The position numbers and the translations under genes were made by a program. Shown piece by piece: positions 9,146 through 20,379 of a DNA stretch of 64,000 nucleotides; within the stretch, counting starts at the first letter, position 1; each line of letters begins with the position of its first letter. The stretch comes from Diorhabda sublineata (lineage: Eukaryota; Arthropoda; Insecta; Coleoptera; Chrysomelidae). The stretch covers positions 9,045,312 through 9,109,311 of the forward strand of contig NC_079483.1 in NCBI RefSeq assembly GCF_026230105.1, written 5' to 3'. The notes under the pieces are model-generated. The model saw nothing but the letters and a program-made list of their open reading frames with translations. It had not been told where the DNA came from and searched no databases.

Positions 9146-10740
9146 TATATTTTTAAAAAAGGTTCAGTAAAAAGTCGACTTTTCATATCAATTTACTATA
9201 AACGATGTTGATTGTTCAGTTTGCATAATGCATCACAAATTTTCCAAGACCGGACCTGGAACAATCGCAGGCAACAGAGAAATAATTGTTCCAATTAATT
9301 ATTTCGATTTGTTGATTTTGAAAAAGTTTAGGTTATGCTAATTTTAGATTTATATATAATTTTACTTCATAAAACATTTTAAATATCATTTTCATTCATT
9401 CAATATTATTTTTACATCAAATTTAAATAAATTATAATCGTATTACACTGATATAGGTAGTTTGCAAAAGAATGATGCAATATAAAGCTACGATATTATC
9501 ATACTCATTTTGAATTAATAAATTATTTTTGAATATTATTTAAGCGCAGATTTAATGAGAATAATAAAGGTTATTGAACTTTGTTTGAAACTGTTGCAGA
9601 TCTAACTTAACCTACAAATTAATTGACATAGTGATAATTAATATAGGTCGAATGGTTCATGCAAATTATAATTTGATTCCTTCATATGAATTTTAATAAA
9701 AGATAAGGGCTAATTATCCAAAAACTACTATAAAAACGTATTTATAAGGAATCTAATTCTATAATAGTCTTTCAACCTACATTATAAAGCAACACGTGTT
9801 AAGTTGAAATTTATATAATACTTACTAGTAGTAGGTAACAATTAATTTTTATATCACACACTATCACAATATAAAAACTCATATAAACAATAAAAAAAAT
9901 TAACTTGGTCCATTCGTTCACAATTTAATAACTACCACCCACCGGCCTCATTTAACCTGAATGATTCGTAGAGATGTAACATAATTTATATCTGTTTACT
10001 GGCTTTGATGCGAAGTTTAGTCGTTCGTCGTAAAACCAGCGCCGTGGAATAAAATAGAAATAAAAATGTTAGTAATTAAAATTTGGATTAATCTTTTAAC
10101 TTGATTCATTTTATAATTTTTTAATTTTGGAAAGTGGGCGATTCATCATATTTGTATAGATTATAAAATTGGGAAATAATAGTGGTGGGCGAGTTACTAA
10201 TAACAGTTACATATCATTCGTTTTAAAGAAATAGTTGATTATATTATTATTTGGAAAAGAATAATAAAAATGCGATAAAAATTACATGATTCTTAGTGCG
10301 GGAAAGAATTTTTTTAGTGTGTATATTAAACTTACTCGATAATTCTAAAATAAAAAGTTGAAAAAATAAATAACACATCATATTAGTAACTGGAGTAAAA
10401 AAAAGGTATTGATAGTAGATAACATCAGCTTCAGGGGTGTTAGTTAAGTTATGATACACTTTATAGTTACTTTGGAATACTGCAAGGCTCAGTTATAATC
10501 CTTTACTGCTTCCTGTGTATTAAAGAAACTGATCTTGGTGTTTCCTCGCTGACGTCACCTCATTTATAAACAATAGAGGTGTGGATTTGTATACCACTTT
10601 AAGAAAAAGTTAAAATATAAATGTATAAAATTGTGTTTATTTGCTCAAAAATTGAGTTTTGGCAAAAAAAAAGTTTAAATAAAATGTCAAATAAACGCTC
10701 TATTGCTTTTATTATATAAAAATAACATTTTTAGTAGATT
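9146..10740. other. Unassigned AT-rich stretch
   Basis: About 1.6 kb of unique-looking AT-rich DNA. No transposase, reverse transcriptase, tandem repeat or RNA gene was recognised on either strand. Confidence 0.3.
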
Positions 10741-10754
10741 GTTATGTATTTTTT

Positions 10755-11040
10755 GGTTTTTACTAATTTTCTCAGGATATAATAATCCGGTGAGGACGAT
10801 TTACCTGTCAATTTGTAGGTATTTTAATTCTCTATAAATCAACTTAAAAGTATATTTCGATTGATCAATTAATTTGAAAGATATTAGTGAAAATCTATAG
10901 GAAAAAAGCGTTTTTAGTAATTTTCTCTGGATCTAATTATGCGATTAAAACGTTTCACTTGCCAAAGTATATTTCGATTGCTCCATCGTTTTGGAAGATA
11001 TGGGTAAAAATATATGAAAAACGCGCATTTTGTATTTACA
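10755..11040 (+). repeat. Diverged copies of the 154-bp repeat
   Basis: Two degenerate units share TTTTCTCAGGATATAATAAT / TTTTCTCTGGATCTAATTAT, AAGTATATTTCGATTG and TTTGAAAGATAT blocks with the tandem array at 12243-12604. Confidence 0.7.
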
Positions 11041-12000
11041 TTTTTATTAACTGAAAAATATGTTAAACAAAAATGTTCTGTAGCATAGTAACATACTATA
11101 CTGTAGCTAAATATAATGAAATATTTCTAAATCTTCTTGATTTTAGGTATTTTCTGTTTCAAAATTAGTTTTTTTAAATAGTTTTTGAAAGATAGATATA
11201 ATTGACGTTTCGACTTTTCTTTAAGTCTTTATCACAATATATATTTATTTTGATTTAGAAACATAAACATATCAAAAGCTCCAAGTAAAAAGAAATTTAT
11301 TATAAAATCTTGAATAATTTAAATTTTTAGGTTAAGTATAATTTTTACGTTGTTCGTTATCGGTATAGAGATGGGATTTTCATTTGCCGTTTTAAAGTTT
11401 GTAAATAAGTTCTTAAAAGATTTTTCTGGGGAAAATACATGATTTTGCTGAATATACAGCATGTCTCAAGGGAGTAGTTATATTGTATATAGAAACTGCT
11501 GTAATAATATTAGTATTTTCATATCTTTTATTATCATATATAAGATACTAGTCCATTGTGTAACTATTTTTGTTTGGTTGCAATAAGAATAATTCAATAT
11601 TGTTAATTAATTTAATCTATTTAGTTGAAATGATATTGTTAAGAGCAGACTGTTGCCAAAAGGTCAACAAGGTCATATTTTAAGCACTATTCTTATTACA
11701 TACAATAAGAGTAGAAGGTCATATCATTTAGTACTGTTTTTATCGATTAACAGATGATATTTGAATGAAATAAACACATTTAAAATAAATATGAAATAAA
11801 AACAAAGTTTTTTATATAATAACTAAAGTTGTTGTTGTCCTTAATGTTTTTTTATTAATTTCTATGTATTTACATATTCTGAAAATTGAAAAACTACTCA
11901 ATATGGGATAGTTTGAAGTTATAAATAATTGTGATCACTGTTTTGAAATGTATAAAAGCCTTAATTAAGTTAAATCACCCTGTGTAGCTTATGGGACCGA
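11041..12000. other. Unassigned AT-rich stretch
   Basis: Includes AATTGACGTTTCGACTTTTC at about 11201, a repeat-like phrase, but no bounded element. Nothing coding was recognised. Confidence 0.3.
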
Positions 12001-12089
12001 AATCCCAGTACCTAAGACCCTTGTTACCTTGGAACAGATTCCAAGTTTCAACAAAGATGGTGCTGTTTACATGAAGTTTTGAGTTTGGA

Positions 12090-12230
12090 AATGACAGCAG
12101 CCCAAAATGGTTTACCGAGGGCGAGTTAAATGATTTGTTAAGAGGCTTCCTAAAAATGCTATTGCTTTGCTTGGATTAAGTCTTCAAAGCAGAAACCTTC
12201 TATTTCTAGGAGTATCTTCTGATTTCTTAT
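12090..12230 (+). pseudogene. Degenerate coding remnant (WFTEGELNDLL motif)
   Basis: With one frameshift, codons read WFTEGELNDLLRGF then KNAIALLGLSLQSRNLLF. I recall similar 'F…ELNDL.RDL.L.K…ELL.SRL.E.NLL' segments from uncharacterised insect proteins. The function is unknown to me and the copy is broken. It lies directly before the 154-bp tandem repeats. Confidence 0.35.
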
Positions 12231-12242
12231 CTTGAGAAGCAG

Positions 12243-12604
12243 TTTTTAGTAATTTTCTCTGGATCTAATTATCCGATTAAGACGTTTCACCTGTCATTTT
12301 GTGGGGATTTCAAATCTCTACCAATCACTTCTGAAGTATATTTCGATTGATTCATTATTTTGAAAGATATTTGTGAAAACGTATATGAGAAAAGCGTTTT
12401 TAGTAATTTTCTCTGGATCTAATTATCCGATTAAGACGTTTCACCTGTCATTTTGTGGGGATTTCAAATCTCTACCAATCACTTCTAAAGTATATTTCGA
12501 TTGATTCATTATTTTGAAAGATATTTGTGAAAACGTATATGAGAAAAGCGTTTTTAGTAATTTTCTCTGGATCTAATTATCCGATTAAGACGTTTCGCCT
12601 GTCA
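12243..12604 (+). repeat. 154-bp tandem repeat, about 2.3 copies
   Basis: The unit starts TTTTAGTAATTTTCTCTGGA. Starts at 12243, 12397 and 12551 give an exact 154-bp period, with only one or two differences between the first two units. The third unit is truncated at about 12604. Diverged copies lie at 10755-11040, so the unit is both tandem and dispersed. Confidence 0.9.
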
Positions 12605-13605
12605 TCTGTCATGGATGAATAAAATATATTAAAGACGCAGCGTTTCAATGATGGCAGACTTCTTGTTGGGAGCTTCAGAGAGACCTTGCAATGCGTTCTA
12701 CAAGCAAAGAGTCTCACCAAAACGAAAAGTCCTTTTCGTGAGTAATGAATATATTTTTTATACAAGGCATCTCAAAAAGATGATGATATTTGCACAAGTT
12801 TAGTTATTATATTTATAACCTACTTTATATTGAATAAAATTGATTTTTTATAAAAATAACTTATCATCATTTGTGAAAAATCATTTTGAAATTTATTTTT
12901 TACGGTAATTCCCGACGGTTTCTAGTTTAAAAATTGAAAATGTTTAAAAAAACTGAATAAAACTAATAAAAATACACCGAAAATCGAATTTATTTTCACA
13001 TTATTTCAAATAAAACGACAAGAAGGAAAACGAAAGAAAACTAGAAGCCTTTTAAGTCATTGTCTCTTCCACGTATTCCGAGCCCAGTGGGAGTAAAGTG
13101 GCGGTGTATTCAGGAAAATTAAAGAAAAGTGAAAGCATCTTGACACTCAACCTCGTCGGGCGTCATTTTCATCGTCTTTCTCGCAGAAAATGATAAGAAA
13201 ACCAATCTTGACTGTAAGGTGTTAATTTCACGTACGATTTAATTTAACGGAATGGGAGAAAGTCGTTCACCTTCAGTTTTATGGAAAAAAACAGAGACGT
13301 GGGATTGTATTTTAGATACACTGAATCAGTTGGAAGTTTCACTACGTTCAGTATATTTATAGTGACCGTCTCGAATCAAGTTATACAGAAACAGATCGCA
13401 TTAGAAAAAAATTGAAAATCCTCAAATAAAATCTGCGATGAAAAGAAGAGAAAAGAGCAGACGAAAGCTTGGACAAAGATAACAGATATTGTAACAAGCT
13501 CATTGCAAAATAAAGAACAAAATACACAACTGTAGGCCTCGAGGCAATACTAACCCATCCAGAGGAAAGGGAAGTTTCAAAACTCACCGACTAGGAGTCG
13601 TACAT
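12605..13605. other. Unassigned stretch before the minisatellite
   Basis: No recognisable gene. The last 230 bases become purine-rich (AAAAGAAGAGAAAAGAGCAG) and lead into the 39-bp repeats, possibly the non-repeated ancestor of that sequence. Confidence 0.3.
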
Positions 13606-16160
13606 CGAGATCTTTCAACTAGAGACGCACTAAAGAGGAACTGGAAGAAGCCTTCGATTAGAGACGCAATGAAGAGGGACTGGAAGAAGCCTTCAATTAG
13701 AGACGCAATGAAGAGGAACTAGAAGAAGCCTTCAATTAGAGACGCAATGAAGAGGAACTAGAAGAAGCCTTCAACTAAAGAGGTACTAAAGAGGAACTAG
13801 AAGAAGCCTTCAATTAGAGACGCAATGGAGAGGAACTAGAAGAAGCCTTCAATTAGAGACGCAATGAAGAGGAACTAGAAGAAGCCTTCAACTAAAGAGG
13901 TACTAAAGAGGAACTAGAAGAAGCCTTCAATTAGAGACGCAATGAAGAGGGACTGGAAGAAGCCTTCAATTAGAGACGCAATGAAGAGGAACTAGAAGAA
14001 GCCTTCGATTAGAGACGCAATGAAGAGGAACTAGAAGAAGCCTTCAACTAAAGAGGTACTGAAGAGGAACTAGAAGAAGCTTTCAATTAGAGACACAATG
14101 AAGAGGAACTAGAAGAAGCCTTCAACTAAAGAGGTACTAAAGAGGAACTAGAAGAAGCCTTCGATTAGAGACGCAATGAAGAGGAACTAGAAGAAGCCTT
14201 CAACTAAAGAGGTACTAAAGAGGAACTAGAAGAAGCCTTCAATTAGAGACGCAATGGAGAGGAACTAGAAGAAGCCTTCAATTAGAGACGCAATGAAGAG
14301 GAACTAGAAGAAGCCTTCAACTAAAGAGGTACTAAAGAGGAACTAGAAGAAGCCTTCAATTAGAGACGCAATGAAGAGGGACTGGAAGAAGCCTTCAATT
14401 AGAGACGCAATGAAGAGGAACTAGAAGAAGCCTTCGATTAGAGACGCAATGAAGAGGAACTAGAAGAAGCCTTCAACTAAAGAGGTACTGAAGAGGAACT
14501 AGAAGAAGCTTTCAATTAGAGACACAATGAAGAGGAACTAGAAGAAGCCTTCAACTAAAGAGGTACTAAAGAGGAACTAGAAGAAGCCTTCGATTAGAGA
14601 CGCAATGAAGAGGAACTAGAAGAAGCCTTCGATTAGAGACGCAATGAAGAGGAACTAGAAGAAGCCTTCAACTAAAGAGGTACTAAAGAGGAACTAGAAG
14701 AAGCCTTCAATTAGAGACACAATGAAGAGGGACTGGAAGAAGCCTTCAATTAGAGACGCAATGAAAAGGAACTAGAAGAAGCCTTCGATTAGAGACGCAA
14801 TGAAGAGGAACTAGAAGAAGCCTTCAACTAAAGAGGTACTAAAGAGGAGCTAGAAGAAGCCTTAAATTAGAGACGCAATGAAGAGGGACTGGAAGAAGCC
14901 TTCAATTAGAGACGCAATGAAGAGGAACTAGAAGAAGCCTTCAACTAAAGAGGTACTAAAGAGGAACTAGAAGAAGCCTTAAATTAGAGACGCAATGAAG
15001 AGGGACTGGAAGAAGCCTTCAATTAGAGACGCAATGAAGAGGAACTAGAAGAAGCCTTCAATTAGAGACACAATGAAGAGGGACTGGAAGAAGCCTTCAA
15101 TTAGAGACGCAATGAAGAGGAACTAGAAGAAGCCTTCAACTAAAGAGGTACTAAAGAGGAACTAGAAGAAGCCTTCAATTAGAGACGCAATGAAAAGGAA
15201 CTAGAAGAAACCTTCGATTAGAGACGCAATGAAGAGGAACTAGAAGAAGCCTTCAACTAAAGAGGTACTAAAGAGGAACTAGAAGAAGCCTTAAATTAGA
15301 GACGCAATGAAGAGGGACTGGAAGAAGCCTTCAATTAGAGACACAATGAAGAGGGACTGGAAGAAGCCTTCAATTAGAGACGCAATGAAGAGGAACTAGA
15401 AGAAGCCTTCAACTAAAGAGGTACTAAAGAGGAACTAGAAGAAGCCTTCAATTAGAGACGCAATGAAAAGGAACTAGAAGAAACCTTCGATTAGAGACGC
15501 AATGAAGAGGAACTAGAAGAAGCCTTCAACTAAAGAGGTACTAAAGAGGAACTAGAAGAAGCCTTAAATTAGAGACGCAATGAAGAGGGACTGGAAGAAG
15601 CCTTCAATTAGAAACGCAATGAAGAGGAACTAGAAGAAGCCTTCAACTAAAGAGGTACTAAAGAGGAACTAGAAGAAGCCTTCAATTAGAGACGCAATGA
15701 AAAGGAACTAGAAGAAACCTTCGATTAGAGACGCAATGAAGAGGAACTAGAAGAAGCCTTCAACTAAAGAGGTACTAAAGAGGAACTAGAAGAAGCCTTC
15801 GATTAGAGACGCAATGAAGAGGAACTAGAAGAAGCCTTCAACTAAAGAGGTACTAAAGAGGAACTAGAAGAAGCCTTAAATTAGAGACGCAATGAAGAGG
15901 GACTGGAAGAAGCCTTCAATTAGAAACGCAATGAAGAGGAACTAGAAGAAGCCTTCGATTAGAGACGCAATGGAGAGGAACTAGAAGAAGCCTTCAATTA
16001 GAGACGCAATGAAGAGGAACTAGAAGAAGCCTTCAACTAAAGACGCACTAAGGAGGAATTAGAAGAAGCCTTCAACTAAAGGGGTACTAAAGAGGGACTA
16101 GAAGAAACCTTCAATTAGAGACGCACTAAAGGGGAACTTGAAGAAGCCTTCAACTACTTA
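13606..16160 (+). repeat. 39-bp minisatellite, about 65 units, with 429-bp higher-order repeat
   Basis: Two main unit types alternate: TTCAATTAGAGACGCAATGA and TTCAACTAAAGAGGTACTAA, each followed by AGAGGAACTAGAAGAAGCC. Rare variants recur at a spacing of 429 bp, which is 11 units: GCAATGGAGAGG near 13822 and 14251, GAAGCTTTC near 14077 and 14506. This shows block duplication. Although 39 is a multiple of three, each of the six reading frames meets a stop in every unit, so the array is not translated. Edge units are the most diverged. Confidence 0.95.
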
Positions 16161-16189
16161 GTCAATGTGGCATATTGAACTAGCTGCCC

Positions 16190-16520
16190 AGGGTGAATTT
16201 ATAGAACAACCATAGCAAACTACGCCAAAGAGCTTAGGAAATCTTAGGGAAGATCTAGGAGATTGTCCTGAGAGAGAATCATAGCCTTAGCAGAACATTC
16301 CCAAAAATCTTAGCTATAACCAATTCATTAACTCAAAGAGATAGGAATGGTATTGGATATCAACTGCAGATTCTGCGAGCAAACCATAAGCTCTGCGAAA
16401 TTTCATCAAAAGGTCCCGAAGGTACTTTCGGAAGTAGGGTACAAAACTGCAGGAAAATAGTCTCATTTGGAAGTGGAGTAAGCACGATTTGGTGATATGG
16501 ACACGATTTGATGATATGGA
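16190..16520 (+). pseudogene. LINE C-terminal (zinc-knuckle) fragment
   Basis: In broken frames, INSKR…IGMVLDINCRFCEQ resembles the region after RNase H in I/R1/jockey-type LINE proteins, where a Cys-x2-Cys…His…Cys knuckle follows a basic 'GH.p…h…rmGl' segment. Here CRFCEQTISSAKFHQK keeps two Cys and a His, but later parts are lost. It lies between the minisatellite and a separate jockey-type RT remnant. Confidence 0.45.
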
Positions 16521-16839
16521 TCTCTAAGTAAGATAATTGTAATCTGTAATATGTAAATCTGATTTTAATTAATAAGATGCTTTGAATATCAAGAAGTCTG
16601 GTGACGAATAGAGATTCAGTCATCTCAGATCTTATCTAGTTTACCAAAAGCTACCTGAGCACAACTTCGTTAACTATTAGCAGTCTTTTTCTTTTATAGA
16701 ACACGAAACTGTCGAAAATCGGGAAAAATGCAACTCTGCACTTCTGAATAAGGCCTAGAAGTTTACTGATTGAATTCCCTTAAAGTTCGAAGGTAGAATT
16801 GATCTCTAACGAATCGCGAACATAAAAGCAGTTTGTGAA

Positions 16840-17640
16840 CTTGTTGTTTTGGTTGCCTATCTCACAGGAAAATACTCAAATTTTATGGGTATATTGAATA
16901 AAATCCAATTACAATGTTTTAGAGACGTTAGGGATTATGATCCAATGGCTTGTTATGATTTTTTCTCATTAAATATTTATTTAGTCAAAAAATCAAAAGA
17001 GGAGGCAGACTTGTTGGGTAGCAGTTACCTTCAATTACCACTAAGCTTGCTTGGAGCTGGTTCATCGTTGATGATTAGACACAGAGATGTAACAAGACTT
17101 GGACATCAATAAAGTCACTGGCTTCGCAGGAATACCACCAAGCGTATTGAAGAAATGCGCGGCTGAAATATCAAGTCCGCTTCGTTTTTTTCTCCATCGT
17201 ATAAAAGAAGTTTCTTCCTTGCTAATTGGAAATTAGCTCGGGTTCAACCCATACTAGGAAGAAGAAAGCAAGACGGTTCACAACAACTACTGTCCGGTTT
17301 TTTCAGTCCCAGCCATTGTCTAGGTCATGAAGAAAGTCGTTAACTAGCAAATCTTGACATATCTTGTCTTATGTCGCCAAATATGGACTGAAGCTATTTG
17401 GAAATATGGGGAATTCATCGCACTGGACATGTCGAAGGCTTGTGACAGCCAACCTTCTAAATAAGTTAAGATCGTACGGTTTGTCGTCCTCAATCATCGA
17501 CTGGCTTAGTAGCTTGCTAAAAGATCAATCCATCCAGGTAGCTATCGATGGACTGGATACACTTCAGAAATGTTTGTGATCAAGGCCGGAGTTTCTTAGG
17601 GATGCAGCTTAACAAAATTGAAAACTCAATATATAGTACA
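16840..17640 (+). pseudogene. Jockey-type non-LTR reverse transcriptase remnant
   Basis: The linker upstream of RT reads KSKEEADLLGS and TQRCNKTW-like codons at 17000-17105. The RT core follows: DINKVTGFAGIPPSVLKKCA at about 17104 (for 'DINKATGPDGIPP'), NYCPVFSVPAI, then LDMSKACD near 17420. NLLNKLRSYGLSSSIIDWLS (17448-17510) and VIKAGVS-stop-GC end the readable part near 17615, at the 'AGVPQG' box. Fingers and palm are covered, but frameshifts, stops and a deletion before 'LDMSKA' make it inactive. The YADD catalytic box is missing. Confidence 0.78.
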
Positions 17641-17980
17641 TCCCCAAGGATATAGTCCTTTTCAAATAATCGAAAGAAATCACAACCCTTTTAATGACAA
17701 AAAAAACACAAAGTAGTACAAGATTCTGCCTCCGGTTCCATCAAATTTTCATTCGTCTAGAGATTCTTTATTCTTACGTGTCAACCGTCTACTTACTGCG
17801 AAAACAAATGAAAGCAGGGAAAGTTTACCTTTGGAACGACTACAAAAATACAAACAGAACTTTAATTCCGGTGGAATTCTTCGAGGGATGTAATTAATCT
17901 TGAGAGTTGAAACAAATACTTTCTTATAAAGAAATATAAGATATAAAAAACGTATTTTTCGATTTTTTAAGATAATCATG
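17641..17980. other. Unassigned stretch between LINE and LTR element
   Basis: Nothing recognised in about 340 bases. Short open frames exist on both strands without similarity. Confidence 0.25.
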
Positions 17981-18800
17981 AATGTCACGTCTAGAAAAAT
18001 CCAGACAACGTTAAAATTAAAACGTAAAAAGCGTTTATTTTAAAATAAATAGTAATTGTTTTATTGAATGAGTTTTGTTCGATTCAAACATTGAAATTAA
18101 TTATATCGATTCAATATATATGTGAATTTGTAATGTGTTTTTGTGAATAAAATTTTTAAAAACAGTTTTTCCAGAGTAAAATCCTTAATTGGCGCAGTCG
18201 CGGTAGGATTCGTGCGGTGGTGTAATTTTACGATTTTCGCGATAAATAACTCGACTCCTTTATTCAACACATAGTGCGAAGACCCACAATCTACGAAGGA
18301 ACAAGAAAAAGGACTCAGCCTTCAGATTGCCAATTGATATTTAGAAATAAGATACACATTAAGCATCAGGATTCTGGAGAATAATTGTAAAATTCAATAA
18401 CTATTCAACAATACAAATTAAAAATAAATAATTTTGCCAAAATTTTCAATTCAAACATATAAGTCAAATTTGAGTGAAATAGATTTTGAAAAACTGCACA
18501 AAGCCATACAACAATTTTCAATAATAATAATAATAATTTGTATAGTCATTTTACTATTTTGGTCAACTCAAAAGTTTGAAAGAAAATATTCAAGAAAGAA
18601 GAAAATTGAAGTAAAAAAGAAGAAGAATTGAAGAAAGTAGACAGGACCAGAAAAATAACCTCATTCTTAGTGATGGAGGACTTACATCTAAAAAAATCCA
18701 GACAACTTTGAAATTAAACTGTAAAAAGATCCAACCATTATTCAGTATTTATTTCAATATAGATAATAATTGTTGGAATGAGTTTTGTTGATTTATTTAT
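17981..18800 (+). mobile_element. Internally deleted gypsy-type LTR retrotransposon
   Basis: A direct repeat starts at about 17984 (TCACGTCTAGAAAAATCCAG) and again at about 18681 (TTACATCTAAAAAAATCCAG), extending roughly 100 bp; these are the starts of the 5' and 3' LTRs. TGGCGCAGTCG at 18190-18200 directly follows the inferred 5' LTR and fits a primer-binding site for tRNA-Ser, as in 17.6/297-like gypsy elements. A purine run GATGGAGGA at 18671-18679 sits just before the 3' LTR as a polypurine tract would. The internal region is only about 480 bp, so gag and pol are gone. The 3' LTR seems cut short after about 115 bp. Confidence 0.6.
18434..18631 (+). pseudogene. Short ORF before the 3' LTR with one membrane segment
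   Basis: A 65-codon open frame within the deleted LTR element. It has a hydrophobic stretch of about 17 residues (rich in Ile, Val and Leu) from residue 29, followed by a Lys/Arg-rich tail. Position just upstream of the polypurine tract and this layout resemble the membrane-anchored C-terminus of an errantivirus-like envelope protein. The similarity is structural only; it could equally be a chance AT-rich frame. Confidence 0.3.
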
Positions 18801-18888
18801 CCAATGAATTTTGTTTAACACAATCATCGCTACTCTTTCTTCATTATATGTTCAATACTATTTTTCAAAAGCTTTACTTTCAGTATAC

Positions 18889-19346
18889 TGTTACGAACGT
18901 GTCTCCGCCCTGAAGCCGGTCCTGTCTAGATGTGGTGGTTTTCTAAAATTGGGAGAAAGCGCGCGGTGCCTTTGACATACTTCTTATAAACCGCGGAATT
19001 CGTTCGATGTTTGCTTCTTACATAAATTTTCATTATAGCAGGTAGTTTATTTTTATTGTTTCTTTTGGTTAATTTCTAAAAAGGTCTATTTATTCATTTG
19101 TTTTATTTCTTTATTTTCTAGAATTTATGAGAATTCTTTCGGGATATATATATGAGGACTTTGTGGAGCATAGTTTAGTTCAGTTTATATTAAATATTAA
19201 TATAAAATTATATTAAATAATCAAATCAAATACATTAGTTAAGTGTTAGTGATAAGTGAGTTATTATAAGTTGGTTAAGTGTAGTATATAGTGTTTAAAT
19301 AAATTAAGAACTTAAGAGACAGTGTTTGTTAATTGATAATAATACA
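18889..19346 (+). mobile_element. Candidate solo LTR
   Basis: Starts TGTTACGAACGTGTC and ends at AATAATACA, giving TG…CA ends. It contains a GC-rich block near 18955-18970, a TATA-like GGGATATATATATGAGGAC near 19140 followed by AGTTTAGTTCAGTTT, and late AATAAA-like sequence. This order resembles insect gypsy-type LTRs. Alternative 3' limit is 19357, which would give a 4-bp ATAC target duplication (18885-18888 and 19358-19361). Boundaries are uncertain. Confidence 0.42.
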
Positions 19347-19530
19347 GGGGCAGTTTAATACTGTATGTTCATAAAGTGTCGATTTCATTAATTTCGATCC
19401 AATATTTTTATTTCAAAATAATTTTTTTCAGTACTCATTTCGAAAGCAAGCTTGAGATCAGTGGAAAAACATATGTAACGTCACTTTGATTGTCAGTGAC
19501 AGACCACCAAATTTGTAATTTGATTAACAA

Positions 19531-19565
19531 TACGAGGATGGTTCCAGAAGTACCTGGACTGGCTT
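19531..19565 (+). mobile_element. Probable terminal repeat of an irritans-type mariner
   Basis: ATACGAGGATGGTTCCAGAA followed by GTACCTGG resembles the ACGAGG-starting ends of mariners and lies 5' of a same-strand irritans-type transposase. Confidence 0.4.
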
Positions 19566-19689
19566 AGAGATGGCGGTATTGCTTGAAAATTACCACTTTA
19601 TTTGAAAATATACAATCTATATAGCGTATGTTTCAAGTTTGAAGACACATGTTTAGTATTTGGGTAGCAAAGTTTAGACGAGACCGTAC

Positions 19690-20320
19690 GACCTGCGAAG
19701 ACTAGCAAAGCAGTGGTTGACCAAAAAGGTGACACCAGAAATGTTAAAGAAAATCCACAAAACGGTACTAAATGAGCTAACAGACATAATTGGCGTTCCA
19801 AAATGAGCGGTACATCGCAAATTTACTAAAAATTTGAACATGAGAAAACTGTGATGCAATATGGGTGCCGCGTTTGCTCATAATGGAACAAAAACAGCGA
19901 CGTGGAAATGTTTTCATCGAGTGCTTGGCAATGTTTCACACCCAAAACAAAAGAACAATCAAAACAATGGACTGAAAAGCGAGAAACGGCCCCAAAGAAG
20001 GCAAAAACCGTTCCATCTGCAGGCTAGATCATGGCGTAAGTTTTTTGAGATTCGCGTGGGATAATTTCCATTGAATATCTTGAAAAAAGGAAAAACAATC
20101 AACTGCAAGTATTATGCGAACTTATTGAGCGAAGAAATCAAGTAAAAACGGCCGCATTTGGCGAAGAGGAAAAGTTGTTTCATCAAGCTCACACATCCGT
20201 AATTGTAATAGCCAAAATTTATGAATTAAAGTTTGAATTGATACCTCATGCAGCTGATTCGCCAGATTTAGCCTCCTCGGATTATTTTCTATTCTCAATG
20301 GCTTCGACAAAACCATATTG
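19690..20320 (+). pseudogene. mariner (irritans-type) transposase remnant
   Basis: Reads in shifting frames: VTPEMLKKIHKTVLNELTDI near 19731, MRKL, then EQSKQWTEK-type codons (KNNQNNGLKSEKRPQ in another frame), KKAKTVPSAG near 19995, RGIISIEYLEKGKTI near 20060, KRPHLAKRK, the remnant of 'FHQDNA' (FHQA), IAKIYELKFELIPH and SPDLASSDYFLF near 20255. The order matches irritans-subfamily mariners. Many frameshifts and stops; the second catalytic Asp region is damaged. It ends abruptly at a Tc1-like fragment. Confidence 0.8.
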
Positions 20321-20378
20321 AGACTTTACCGTGGCCGGCAAATAGTCCTGATATGAATCTCATTGAAAATAGATCTTT
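20318..20378 (+). pseudogene. Tc1-like transposase fragment (DD34E end)
   Basis: Codons reading TLPWPANSPDMNLIENRSL match the conserved 'WPAQSPDLNPIENLW' block, which carries the catalytic Glu of Tc1 elements. It is joined directly to the mariner remnant, so this is a chimeric junction of two different transposon types. Nothing upstream of the block remains. Confidence 0.68.
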
Positions 20379-20379
20379 G

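Noticed and set aside
13606..16160. Repeat protein encoded by the 39-bp array
   Set aside because: Every frame on both strands has a stop codon in each unit.
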